Of a DNA stretch of 64,000 nt, positions 17,471 to 25,710 are shown in pieces (the stretch's first letter is position 1; every line of letters starts with the position of its first letter). Where the stretch lies: assembly GCF_017301735.1 (NCBI RefSeq), contig NZ_CP071090.1, positions 11,701,001 through 11,765,000 on the forward strand, read 5' to 3'. The DNA comes from Pyxidicoccus parkwaysis (lineage in GTDB: Bacteria; Myxococcota; Myxococcia; Myxococcales; Myxococcaceae). The position numbers were made by a program, and so were the translations under genes. The notes under the pieces are model-generated. The model had not been told where the DNA came from, made no database searches, and saw only the letters and a list, made by a program, of their open reading frames with translations.

Positions 17471-17818
17471 TCAGGTGTGGCGCAGGAAGCGCGGCCGGCG
17501 CTCGGCCGGCACCACCCTCCGCAGGAAGTGGAACGCGCCCATCCCCAGGTACACGACGCCGAAGGCCAGCGTCGCCCAGGCCATCCCCGCGTTGAGGTTG
17601 CGGGTGCCCAGGCCCACCAGCCCCAGGATGCAGAGGGCCGTGCCGACGCCCCAGGGCGCGGCGGAGCGCAGGTGTGGACCGCTGAAGGCGGCACCAACGG
17701 CGCAGAGGCCCACGGCGATGACGACGAAGCCGAACCAGGTCGGCTGGTCGGGTGGGAAGACCACCGCCATGCCCAGCAGCGTGGTGAGGATTCCGAGGAT
17801 GGAGAGTCCCAGGGTCAT
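17471..17818 (-). CDS. Small four-helix membrane protein
   Basis: 115 residues from the ATG at 17818; the longer open frame upstream is Arg/Ser-rich and not coding-like. Four hydrophobic helices: SILGILTTLLGMAVVF, TWFGFVVIAVGLCAVGAAF, VGTALCILGLVGLG, and AWATLAFGVVYLGMGAFHFL, then a basic C-terminus VVPAERRPRFLRHT. No family recognised and no catalytic residues evident. It is probably an inner-membrane protein. It is divergent from the DUF3015-like pair. Confidence 0.6.
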   Translation of the reverse strand: MTLGLSILGILTTLLGMAVVFPPDQPTWFGFVVIAVGLCAVGAAFSGPHLRSAAPWGVGTALCILGLVGLGTRNLNAGMAWATLAFGVVYLGMGAFHFLRRVVPAERRPRFLRHT

Positions 17819-18099
17819 GACATCGCTCCACGTAGTAGCTGGAGGAACGGTGGAGTCGCACCCGCATGAAGCCAAGCGCTCGCGGCCTGGGTGAAGGAGC
17901 GCTCCGCCGGGCCCCTGGCGCGTAGCCGGCGACGCACGTCCGGCAAGCCGGCTTCGCGCCTTGCCGCGCGGCGTCGTCGCGCAAGGCCGCGAAACGGCTC
18001 CGTTGCCGTGCGCGGCACGCGGCTGGCTACGAGGGGCGATCCGCAATGCTTGAACAAACGCAATAGGAGGAGACGTGCTCTCGAAGTGAAGGAGGCTGG

Positions 18100-18459
18100 A
18101 TGCGGAACACATGGAATTCCGCCGTCAGCGGGGTGGCTCCGCACCTGGCTCGCGCCGCCTGGCTGTCGCATGAGTACCTGCGGCTGCGGCTCCACCAGTT
18201 CCACGAGGACGTGGCGCTGGGCATGGGCCCCACGGTGGAGGCGCTGGCGTCGGTGGTGATGTTGCGCCGCGAATACGTGCCCCTCTTCGGCTCGCTGCTG
18301 AAGTCGAATCGAGACGAGCTGCTGGCGCTGGCGGACGCGCGCACGCTCGACCCCGCGAGGGCGCTGGCGTTGATGCAGCGGGTGGGTTCGCTGGTACGCG
18401 AGCACCCGCTGCTGAAGAACGACCTCGAGGCCGCGCTGGTGGCGCACGCGATGCACTGA
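18100..18459 (+). CDS. DUF3015-like domain protein
   Basis: 119 residues with GGAGG five bases before the ATG. It consists of one helical domain: YLRLRLHQFHEDVALGMGP, then TVEALASVVMLRREYVPLFG and ELLALADARTLDP. The pattern of a helix, then D-x-A-x-G-x-G, then LA and FG matches my recollection of DUF3015, an envelope family of unknown function. The same domain closes the next gene. No signal peptide is seen, so this copy may be cytoplasmic or use another route. Confidence 0.6.
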   Translation: MRNTWNSAVSGVAPHLARAAWLSHEYLRLRLHQFHEDVALGMGPTVEALASVVMLRREYVPLFGSLLKSNRDELLALADARTLDPARALALMQRVGSLVREHPLLKNDLEAALVAHAMH

Positions 18460-18528
18460 GCTTGCGCGCCACGCAGGACCGCGCGCCGGCCGGACCGCGC
18501 GGAGACGCACGACACCAGGAGGAGTGGG

Positions 18529-19446
18529 ATGAAGACGAAGAGCTCCGCGAAGTGCGCGCTGTGCATGGCCATGCTGATGGCCGTCTCCGGCTGCAGGACG
18601 CCCGCGGCCATGGGGAACACGGGATTCAGCGCCTCGGACACGGGCGCCTCGGCGGCGGGGGACTCCAGTGACTCGGGGGGCTCCAGCGACGGGAACTCCA
18701 GCAAGTCGGACTCAGGCGGCTCCAGCGACGGGGACTCCAGCAAGTCGGAGTCGGGCGGCTCCAGCGATGAGAACTCGAGCAAGTCGGACTCGGGCGAGAG
18801 CTCGGAGTCGAAGAGCTCCGCCGAGGGCGGCTCCAGTGACAAGACCTCGCACAGCTCGGAGGAGGGTGGCTCCAGCGAGAGCCGCAGCAGTGAGCGGACC
18901 TCGCGCAGCTCCGAGGAGGGCGGCTCCAGCGAGGGCTCCAGCGGGACGGAGAAGGCGGAGGGCGAGACGTCGCGCTCGAAGTCGGAGAACAGCAGCCGCA
19001 GTGACAACAACAACGTGGCGTCATCAGTGACGGTGGGGGCGACCGTGGTGGGGCTCGGCGTCGTCATCTGGCAGGCGTACGCGGCGGCCGAGCGTCGCAG
19101 GGGCGTGGAGCCGAAGGAGCTGGGACGCACGGCACAGGTGTACCTGCGCTCGCGCGAGCACCAGCTTCGCGAGGACCTGGCGCTGGGCGCGGGCCCCACG
19201 GTGGAGGACCTCGCGGCGGCGGCGCACATCCGCCGGGAGAACCTGGGCACCTTCGGCCGCGTGCTGCGGGCGCACCGGCAGGAGTTGCTGGCGCTGGCGG
19301 ATGCGAGCACCCTTACGCCCACGAAGGCGCTCGCGTGGCTGGAGCGCGTGGGCGCGCTGGCCGGCACGGACCCGAGGCTGGACGCGGACCGCCAGGCCTT
19401 CCTCTCGACCCAGGAAGGAGCGCGGACGGCGGAGGTGGCGCGTTGA
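18529..19446 (+). CDS. Ser-rich lipoprotein with DUF3015-like C-terminal domain
   Basis: 305 residues, AGGAGG before the ATG. The lipoprotein signal ends MAVSGC (Cys22). Residues ~45-160 are a low-complexity Ser/Gly/Asp/Glu tract built from SGGSSDGNSSKSD-like units. A hydrophobic helix (TVGATVVGLGVVIWQAYA, ~165-182) follows, then a domain matching the preceding gene: HQLREDLALGAGPTVEDLA and FGRVLRAHRQELLALADAST. It may be a lipid-anchored spacer that presents the domain in the periplasm. Its stop overlaps the TTG start of the DUF4105 gene, so the three genes form an operon. Function unknown. Confidence 0.75.
   Translation: MKTKSSAKCALCMAMLMAVSGCRTPAAMGNTGFSASDTGASAAGDSSDSGGSSDGNSSKSDSGGSSDGDSSKSESGGSSDENSSKSDSGESSESKSSAEGGSSDKTSHSSEEGGSSESRSSERTSRSSEEGGSSEGSSGTEKAEGETSRSKSENSSRSDNNNVASSVTVGATVVGLGVVIWQAYAAAERRRGVEPKELGRTAQVYLRSREHQLREDLALGAGPTVEDLAAAAHIRRENLGTFGRVLRAHRQELLALADASTLTPTKALAWLERVGALAGTDPRLDADRQAFLSTQEGARTAEVAR
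18675..18950 (+). repeat. Ser-rich coding repeats
   Basis: Imperfect repeats of ggctccagcgacgggaactc type, about 36 bases long, encode GGSSDGNSSKSDS and its variants. They become less regular toward the 3' end, where Glu and Arg replace Asp (GGSSESRSSERTSRS). Unit number could vary between strains. Confidence 0.75.
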
Positions 19447-22301
19447 GGCGCGCGGCGGCGTGGGGGCTCGCCCTGGCCTGTGCGCTGCCGGTTGCAGCGT
19501 CAGGTGCATCGTCCGGGCGCATGGAGACGGTGGACGGCACGGGCATGGTGGTGCTGGCGGAGGAGCCCCTGGCCCTCTCCTCGCGGGTGCTCGCGCTGCG
19601 GCGCCTGGGCGTCGTGCTGCGCGGCGCGGCGGCGGCGGACGCGGCGCTGGTGACCGAGCTGGAAGCGGGGCTCCAGGCCCTGCCGCCCGCGATGCGCCAT
19701 CCCCCCGGAGGCCCGCTGGAATTGGTGCTGCACGACGAGTCCTCACCGCTCGGGCTCGGTGATGGCACTCCACAACGTCCCGACTGGAGCGAGGGACGCT
19801 CGCGCTTCCACCTCTACCGGTACGCGCCGTCCACCGAGCATCGCGCCACGCTGCGCCTGTCCCGCTTGACGGACGCGGAGTCGGAGCGGCTGTGGCGCCG
19901 CCGCGCGGTGGTGCACGCGGTGGTGCAGCGCTGGGACGACGCTCGCGGCTGGAGTGACACGCCCGCCTGGCGCCGGCTCTCCGGCTGGCAGAAGCCCTTC
20001 GAGCGGCCGCTGGTGTGGAAGGAGGAAGCGCGCATCACCTATGCCGGTGCCTTCAGCCGTGCCCTCGGACAGCGCAGCGCCTCGTTGGACTTCGTCACCT
20101 TCGCGGAGGAACTGCTCGTCCCCGTGGAGTCGCTGCGCGCGGACGCGCTGCCCGTGGACGACCAGGTGCGCTGCCAGGAGTTCTCCAAGGCCCGCGCGCT
20201 CTCGGAATTGGTGGAGCTCTCGGGCCTCGGCGCGCTGCCGTCGCGAGGCGCCTGTCCGGCCTTCGACGAATGGGCGGACCTGGACGCGCTGTCGCACTTC
20301 GAGGTGTTGCTCGTAGCTTCCACAGGGCGTCAGCCGGAGTCCCTCTTCGGCCACCTGCTGCTGCGCCCGGTGTGGCGCGAGGGCGCGGTGCCACGCGGCC
20401 CCAACTTCGAGCGCGTGGTGCAGCTCGTCGCGCTCACCGGCATGGAGTCGAAGGGACTGGGCTACCTCGTGAAGGGAATGACGGGCGGCTACGACACCGT
20501 CTTCCTCACCGGGACGCTGGGAGACCTGTCCCACGAGGCCCTGGAGCTGGAGCAGCGCAGCATCCGTCGCTTCCGCCTGCGCCTCACGCGCACGGAGGAT
20601 GCGCGGATGCTGGAGCGCGTCTGGGAGCTCGAGCGCCGCGGCTACATGGGCTACTACTTCTTCACCGACAACTGCGCGAGCGCGCTCCTCTTCCTCCTCA
20701 ACGGCGCGCTCGAGGGCGGGCGCCAGGTGCGCGCGCCCGGAACGCTCTGGGTGCTGCCCACGGCCACGCTGGACAGCCTGTCCCACGTGGAGGTGGTGGG
20801 CCAGGACGGACGCACGGGCCCGCTGCTGGAGCACATCCCGGACACCTTCGAGTCCACGGGAGACCGCGCGCTGCGCTCGTACGAGGCGCGCGAGGACGCG
20901 CTGTCCGCCCTGGCCGCGCACGTGGGCTCCGCCGAGTACGCCCGGCTCCGCGAGCTGCACGCGACGCTCCAATCCCCCGAGCCGGACGTGCGCCGCGCGG
21001 GCTACGACGCCCTGCCGGACGTGGTGCGGGCGGTGCTCGCCTCGGCGTCGCCCGGGGAGTCAGCGGAGGTGCGCGAGCGGCTTCACGCCTACGTGGCCCA
21101 CGCGGTGCGGGTGGAGCGCGCCGCGGTGGACCGCGCGGAGGGAGAGCGCCTGCGCATCGAACGTGAGCAGTTGCTCGCGGTGAGGGTGCCCGTGCAGGGC
21201 TCGGCGGCGGCGGGCGTGCGCGAGCGCCAGCGCATCTTCGAGAACGAGGACGCGCTCCAGCGCAAGCTCGCGGTGTTGGACCGCACCACGCTGTTGCAGG
21301 AGGCGCTCGCCACCGCGCCGCGCCGTCCTCCCACGCCGGAGGAGCGGCGCATCCTGGTCCGCGCCGAGAGCACGGAGGCCGCCTTTACCCGGGCCACGGA
21401 GGTGCAGGGCACGCTCAACGACGGCGAGTTCGCGGAGGTGGACCCGGTGGCCTTCCTCGAAGAGGACCACCGCCGCAAGGTGAAATCGGAAGCGGCCTGG
21501 GCGGACGGTGCGCTGCGCGACTCCGGCGCGGGACGCACCGTGGTGAGCCTGGGCGTGGACTTCCCGCGCGAGGGTGGCGCGAGGCCGGTGGTGAGCGTGC
21601 GCACCGCGGGCATGGCGGAAGCGCTGGGCGACGCGCGCCTCCATGGCTTCCAGCCGAGCAGCGAGCTGCGCGTCCTCGACGGAGAGCTGTCCCTGGAGCC
21701 GCGCTGGGGCGTGCCCCGGCTGCTGGCCTCGGAGCTGACGCTGGTGGGCTACCGCACGCTGATGCGCGAGCTGCCGCAGTTCCGTGAGTCCAGGTGGGAC
21801 TCGCTGGGCTGGGGCGCGGAGGCGCGCGTGACGTCGGACAAGGCGCGCTCGCTGCCGAACCGGGCCTCGGTGCAGGCGGAGGCGCTGGTGGTGCTGGACG
21901 AGGGCGCGCGCTTCTCGCACTACACGGCGGTGGGCGTGGGCGGCCTGGCCACGGTGCACTGGAGCCAGGACATGATGGCACCGGCGGCGGGGCCTCGCTT
22001 CTCGGTGGCGCACCGCACGGGGCTGCCCGGCTCGGGCGCCAACGCCGTGCGGCTGGAGGCGGCCTATGCCCCCACCTGGCGCGTGGGCGACGAGCACGTC
22101 ACGCACGAGGCGGGGGCGTCACTCCAGGTGGAGTGGTGGCTGGGACGGGCAGGGCCCTTCGGTGTGCTGCTCACTCCTCGTGCACAGGTCCACTGGGAGG
22201 GCTCACTCGCGCCTGCGTCTCATCGCGAGTCACTGTCTCCGTCGACGTGGTGGGACGGTGCGTCTGAGCAGCGCCTGGCATTGGGCCTCGAGATGCGCTG
22301 A
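19443..22301 (+). CDS. DUF4105 envelope protein
   Basis: 952 residues. The TTG at 19443 overlaps the upstream stop (TTGA) and begins a signal peptide (RRAAAWGLALACALPVAASG). The central block carries the DUF4105 signature: ESLFGHLLLRP, GLGYLVKGMTGGYDTVFLTG, then YYFFTDNCASALLFLLNG with a conserved Asn-Cys. DUF4105 resembles NlpC/P60-type papain folds, which makes a periplasmic hydrolase a reasonable inference. The C-terminal ~250 residues alternate in a beta pattern, as in outer-membrane barrels. It is in an operon with two DUF3015-like genes. The 3' end overlaps the convergent gene by 131 bases. Confidence 0.8.
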   Translation: MRRAAAWGLALACALPVAASGASSGRMETVDGTGMVVLAEEPLALSSRVLALRRLGVVLRGAAAADAALVTELEAGLQALPPAMRHPPGGPLELVLHDESSPLGLGDGTPQRPDWSEGRSRFHLYRYAPSTEHRATLRLSRLTDAESERLWRRRAVVHAVVQRWDDARGWSDTPAWRRLSGWQKPFERPLVWKEEARITYAGAFSRALGQRSASLDFVTFAEELLVPVESLRADALPVDDQVRCQEFSKARALSELVELSGLGALPSRGACPAFDEWADLDALSHFEVLLVASTGRQPESLFGHLLLRPVWREGAVPRGPNFERVVQLVALTGMESKGLGYLVKGMTGGYDTVFLTGTLGDLSHEALELEQRSIRRFRLRLTRTEDARMLERVWELERRGYMGYYFFTDNCASALLFLLNGALEGGRQVRAPGTLWVLPTATLDSLSHVEVVGQDGRTGPLLEHIPDTFESTGDRALRSYEAREDALSALAAHVGSAEYARLRELHATLQSPEPDVRRAGYDALPDVVRAVLASASPGESAEVRERLHAYVAHAVRVERAAVDRAEGERLRIEREQLLAVRVPVQGSAAAGVRERQRIFENEDALQRKLAVLDRTTLLQEALATAPRRPPTPEERRILVRAESTEAAFTRATEVQGTLNDGEFAEVDPVAFLEEDHRRKVKSEAAWADGALRDSGAGRTVVSLGVDFPREGGARPVVSVRTAGMAEALGDARLHGFQPSSELRVLDGELSLEPRWGVPRLLASELTLVGYRTLMRELPQFRESRWDSLGWGAEARVTSDKARSLPNRASVQAEALVVLDEGARFSHYTAVGVGGLATVHWSQDMMAPAAGPRFSVAHRTGLPGSGANAVRLEAAYAPTWRVGDEHVTHEAGASLQVEWWLGRAGPFGVLLTPRAQVHWEGSLAPASHRESLSPSTWWDGASEQRLALGLEMR

Positions 22302-22776
22302 CGGCGAGCGGCTCCTCGAGGTCCCAGAGCTCGCCCGTCACGAGCGGGCGGCTCGCCGCGCCCGCCACCGCGCCGACGAAGGTGCCGATGACGTGGAGCA
22401 CCGTGAAGCCCCAGAAGCCGAGGCCCAGGAAGAAGCGCGAGGACTCGTGCTGGCTGAAGAAGTAGAGGAAGCCGAGGAAGCCGGGCACCGCGACGGAGTT
22501 CACCGCGGCGGCCGCGAGCGCCCGCTTCAAGCGGCCCGCGCGGAAGCCACCGAAGACGCCTCCCAGCAGTCCGTTGAAGAAGGGCAGCCAGAAGGTGACC
22601 AGGCTGGCGACGAACATCGTCAGGACGCTGGTGACGAAGATGCGCTGCCTGAAGACGACCTCCTCGGGCTTCATGGTGACGCCCGGGGGCAGCTCGGTGT
22701 GGATGTACTCGTAGCGGAGCGCCGGAGAGTAGGGAGGTGGCGAGTTGCCCGCGTCGGTCTTGGTGAATTCAGGCAT
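22171..22776 (-). CDS. Small membrane protein of unknown function
   Basis: 201 residues from the ATG at 22776 (GAGAGG upstream). Hydrophobic segments: IFVTSVLTMFVASLVTFWLP, NGLLGGVFGGFRAG, AAAAVNSVAVPGFLGFLYFF, LGFWGFTVLHVIGTFVGAVA. The Gly-rich NGLLGGVFGGFRAGR loop recalls DUF5518-like membrane families, with low confidence. The C-terminal ~45 residues are polar and are encoded by sequence overlapping the end of the DUF4105 gene on the other strand. Either the overlap is real or this C-terminus is read-through into unselected sequence. Confidence 0.6.
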   Translation of the reverse strand: MPEFTKTDAGNSPPPYSPALRYEYIHTELPPGVTMKPEEVVFRQRIFVTSVLTMFVASLVTFWLPFFNGLLGGVFGGFRAGRLKRALAAAAVNSVAVPGFLGFLYFFSQHESSRFFLGLGFWGFTVLHVIGTFVGAVAGAASRPLVTGELWDLEEPLAVSASRGPMPGAAQTHRPTTSTETVTRDETQARVSPPSGPVHEE

Positions 22777-23042
22777 GTGCGTCGAACCTCTCGTGGACAG
22801 GGTGAAGCCACGCTGATGCCTTTGAGGTTGGGACGGCGGCGGGAACAAGGAAGGGCCGCCCGGCGCACCGATGGGCGGGCCACCCTGCGAGCCCTGGGGC
22901 CCTCCCTTCTCCGGAGGGAGGCGGGTGCGCTCCAGGCGACGGAGTAGCGGGAAGATGGGGCATGACGCTGGCGGCCGGAAGCGTTGCGGCTATGCTGCCG
23001 CGCCCGGCTGCACCCTCTTCACCCATCGCGGAAATTCCCCCC

Positions 23043-23549
23043 ATGAGCCTTCGTCGTGCGTTGTTGACCGCTGTCCTGGCTTCGAGCGCCCTCCTGTCTG
23101 CCTGCGCGCTGCGTCCCCGCTATGCGGATGTGGTGGCGCCGCCCTCCAACGTGGCGAGCGCCGCGGGAACGACGGTGGCCCTGCGCGTGGTGGACCCGGC
23201 GACGAACCGTCCCGTGCCGGGGGCCCGCGTGCTCGCCGGTGACACCCGCTCGCGCATGTCGGCCACGGCCGACGCGGACGGCGTGGTGAAGTTCGAGGTG
23301 ACGCCGGAGCTGCTGAAGGAGAACCCGCTGGTCGAGGTGGTGCTGCCCTCCGGCGTGAGGAGCTATCGCCTGGAGCTCATGCCCTCGGGACAGGCGCCCG
23401 CGGCGCCCACGGCGCCCGAGACGCCTGCTCCTTCCGAGACGCCCGCGACGCCGGAGAGCCCTGCCTCTCCCGGGACGCCCACGACGCCGGAGTCGCCCTC
23501 GGCGCCCCAGTCGCCGTCCTCTCCGTCCACGCCCGGCACCGCGACCTGA
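23043..23549 (+). CDS. Small lipoprotein with Pro/Ser/Thr tail
   Basis: 168 residues. The signal peptide ends ALLSAC. Residues ~40-115 look like one Ig/transthyretin-type beta domain (TTVALRVVDPATNRPVPGAR, then ATADADGVVKFEV), the kind found in carboxypeptidase-regulatory-like domains. The last ~50 residues are repeats of ETPAPSETPATPESPASPG type, probably a flexible or wall-crossing stalk. Exported lipoprotein, function unknown. It stands alone between opposite-strand genes. Confidence 0.75.
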   Translation: MSLRRALLTAVLASSALLSACALRPRYADVVAPPSNVASAAGTTVALRVVDPATNRPVPGARVLAGDTRSRMSATADADGVVKFEVTPELLKENPLVEVVLPSGVRSYRLELMPSGQAPAAPTAPETPAPSETPATPESPASPGTPTTPESPSAPQSPSSPSTPGTAT

Positions 23550-23692
23550 GCGCGACGCGAGTGCCCGCGCTCGAGCGCGAGGCCTTGCGTCCGCCACACG
23601 GGAAGCAACAGCTCCATCTCTGTGAGCCGAGGCAGGCGCGAAGCCCTGCTCTCGGCTCCGTTCGAGCCGCTACGGGCGCAAGGCCCGGCGCC

Positions 23693-24028
23693 TCACGTGA
23701 ACCAGCGCACGAGCCGCTTGCCCTGCATCTTCCGGTACTCGTGGAGGCGGCGGCGGAACTCCTCGGTGACGTGGGTGAAGCGCACGCCGTAGCGGCCGCG
23801 CACGCGATCTCCCGCCGTGCGCCGCGTCCACACGACCTCTCCCTGGAACGGCAACTCCGCCTCGCCCACGGCGATGGAGCCCTCGATGGTCGCTCCCGGA
23901 TTCAGCGGCTGGAGCATGTCCGCGCAGAAGCCGCCCTCGGACACGTCATGCGTGTAGACAGGCAACATCCCGCGCAGCCGGATGGTGAGCCGGTGCGCGA
24001 ATCGGGGAAGATTGCGTGGCTTGAGCAT
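23693..24028 (-). CDS. PilZ-domain protein
   Basis: 111 residues from the ATG at 24028. It carries an Arg-containing N-terminal stretch (RFAHRLTIRLRG) and, at residues 28-33, DVSEGG, the DxSxxG half of the PilZ c-di-GMP-binding pattern. A beta-barrel-like order follows (GATIEGSIAVGEAELPFQGE, then VVWTRR, GRYGVRFTHV). The first half of the motif (RxxxR) is loose here, so c-di-GMP binding is probable but not certain. Single-domain PilZ proteins act as effectors for motility or polysaccharide output. The start is uncertain because no good ribosome-binding site is visible. Confidence 0.78.
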   Translation of the reverse strand: MLKPRNLPRFAHRLTIRLRGMLPVYTHDVSEGGFCADMLQPLNPGATIEGSIAVGEAELPFQGEVVWTRRTAGDRVRGRYGVRFTHVTEEFRRRLHEYRKMQGKRLVRWFT

Positions 24029-24154
24029 GTCCGTGATTCTGCCATTTTTCACAATAGACGGAAAAGAGGGCCGCCCGCCGGACGGCCAGCCATGCCCTGA
24101 AGGGGCTACAAATCCCCGGAAGGACTGAAGAATCTCTTCAGGGTGGAGGCAGGC

Positions 24155-24655
24155 ATGTCGAAGGCATTCACCAAGGAGGACTCCGGTGGGGACGAGGTCC
24201 TCCCCGCGCGGCCGCGCCCGGCCTCGGGAGAGAAGCGCTACATCACTCCGGAGGGCTACCGCGCGCTGCACGACGAGCTGCAAGCGCTGCAGGGGCCGGA
24301 CCCCGAGGCACAGGGGCTGACGCCGCTGGAGCAGGGCGGCCGGCGCAAGGAGCGCGAGCGGCGGGCGCGTGAGCTGGCGGCGGTGCTGGAGGAGGTGCGC
24401 GTCGTGGAGCCGGACGAGGCCCAGGCGGGGCGTGTCTTCTTCGGCGCGTGGGTGGAATTGGAGGACGAGGACGGAGCGCGGGTGCGCTACCGCATCGTCG
24501 GGCCGGACGAGGCGGACGTGAAGGCGGGGCGGCTCAGCGTGGAGTCACCGCTGGCGAGGGCGCTGTTGGGCAAGGAGGTGGGAGAGTCCGTGCTGGTGGA
24601 GCGTCCGCGTGGCGCGGTGGAGTACTCGGTGACGCGGGTGGACTACGTCACCTGA
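24155..24655 (+). CDS. GreA/GreB-family transcription factor without the acidic tip motif
   Basis: 166 residues with GGAGG just upstream. After MSKAFTKEDSG comes KRYITPEGYRALHDELQAL, the start of a Gre coiled coil. The C-terminal FKBP-like domain is clear: VRYRIVGPDEADVKAGRLS, then VESPLARALLGKEVGESVLV. In true Gre factors the coiled-coil tip carries the D-x-x-E-N residues that enter the polymerase secondary channel. Here the segment is shortened and reads PDPEAQGLTPLEQGG. It therefore probably binds polymerase but may not stimulate RNA cleavage. An Rnk-like or regulatory Gre paralogue is the alternative. Confidence 0.75.
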   Translation: MSKAFTKEDSGGDEVLPARPRPASGEKRYITPEGYRALHDELQALQGPDPEAQGLTPLEQGGRRKERERRARELAAVLEEVRVVEPDEAQAGRVFFGAWVELEDEDGARVRYRIVGPDEADVKAGRLSVESPLARALLGKEVGESVLVERPRGAVEYSVTRVDYVT

Positions 24656-24740
24656 GCCGTGGCGCACAAAAGCAGGCCCGGCGGCACGTGCCCGGTTATG
24701 TTGCGCGGCCGTCGTCCCCTGCTTCGTGGAGCACAAAAAC

Positions 24741-25655
24741 ATGAAGAGTCTTCTGGCCGTCCTGGTCGCGGTTCCCGCTGTGGCGCTGGCGCAGCTTCCG
24801 GACCCGGCGAAGGCGAACGTCACGAGCGAGCCCGTCGCCGGCAACGTGCACATGCTGACGGGCGCGGGTGGCAACATCGGCGTGTCGGTGGGCCCGGACG
24901 GCCTGCTCATCGTCGATGACCAGTTCGAGGTGCTCGCCCCCAAGATTCACAAGGCGTTGGACAAGCTGAGCAAGGCGAAGATTTCGTACGTCCTCAACAC
25001 GCACTACCACTTCGACCACACGGGCGGTAACGGCGTGTTCGGCAAAGAGGGCAAAATCATCGCGCAGCGCGAGGTGCGCACGCGCCTGGTTGCCGGCTCG
25101 GACATGGGCCCCATGGGCAAGATTCCTCCCGCGAAGAAGGAGGCGCTGCCCTTCATCACCTACGACACGGGCATGTCGCTGTACTTCAACGGCGAGGAGA
25201 TTCGCCTCACGCACCTGCCCGCGGGCCACACCGACGGCGACTCCACGGTGTACTTCGTCGGCTCCAACGTGCTGCACATGGGTGACCACTTCTTCGTGGA
25301 CACCTTCCCGTTCATCGACCTGAACGGTGGCGGCTCGGTGGAGGGCTACCTGGCCAACATCGAGAAGGTGCTGGCGACGCTGCCGCAGGGCGTGAAAATC
25401 ATCCCGGGCCACGGTCCGCTGGCGGGCCGCCCGGAGCTGGAGCGCTTCGTGGCCACCGTCCGCGAGACGGTGCAGATTGTCCGCGCGAGGCGTGAGGCCG
25501 GCAAGACGCTGGCGCAGGTGAAGGCCGAGGGCCTCCCGGAGAAGTTCAAGTCCTGGGGCGCCGGCTTCATCAACACGGACACGTGGCTGGAGACGGTGTT
25601 CACCAGCCTGGAGAAGAGCGCGAGCGCGAAGAAGGTCAGCGCGCCCACGCCGTAG
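24741..25655 (+). CDS. Exported metallo-beta-lactamase-fold hydrolase
   Basis: 304 residues. The signal peptide is SLLAVLVAVPAVALAQ. Zinc motif HYHFDH at residues 88-93 (LNTHYHFDHTGGN), further ligands in PAGHTDGDS, MGDHFF and IPGHGPL. The spacing fits subclass B-like or cyclase-like periplasmic MBL-fold enzymes (SoxH/quinoprotein-relay group) more than RNA-processing ones. The substrate cannot be named; nothing in the context points to beta-lactam resistance. GTGGAG lies upstream of the ATG at 24741. Convergent with the methyltransferase, with a strong hairpin between them. Confidence 0.85.
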   Translation: MKSLLAVLVAVPAVALAQLPDPAKANVTSEPVAGNVHMLTGAGGNIGVSVGPDGLLIVDDQFEVLAPKIHKALDKLSKAKISYVLNTHYHFDHTGGNGVFGKEGKIIAQREVRTRLVAGSDMGPMGKIPPAKKEALPFITYDTGMSLYFNGEEIRLTHLPAGHTDGDSTVYFVGSNVLHMGDHFFVDTFPFIDLNGGGSVEGYLANIEKVLATLPQGVKIIPGHGPLAGRPELERFVATVRETVQIVRARREAGKTLAQVKAEGLPEKFKSWGAGFINTDTWLETVFTSLEKSASAKKVSAPTP

Positions 25656-25675
25656 TCGTCATGCGCGGTACCCGG

Positions 25676-25699
25676 GGCCCGACCGCGACGCGGCGGGCC
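25676..25699. terminator. Hairpin between convergent genes, no T-tract
   Basis: GGCCCG-A-CCGC pairs with GCGGCGGGCC around a GAC loop, ten pairs with one bulged A. It lies between the ends of the MBL-fold gene (plus) and the methyltransferase gene (minus), where it could serve both. There is no T-run on either side. Confidence 0.55.
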
Positions 25700-25710
25700 T
25701 CGTGGCCGTC

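Noticed and set aside
17830..18060. GC-rich partial palindromes between the small membrane protein and the DUF3015-like gene
   Set aside because: Pairing is imperfect and several alternatives compete; no mobile-element ends or gene could be defined.
24741..25655. Antibiotic-resistance beta-lactamase
   Set aside because: The protein has the MBL fold and zinc ligands, but its loop spacing and context do not point to a true beta-lactamase. I kept the general hydrolase call.
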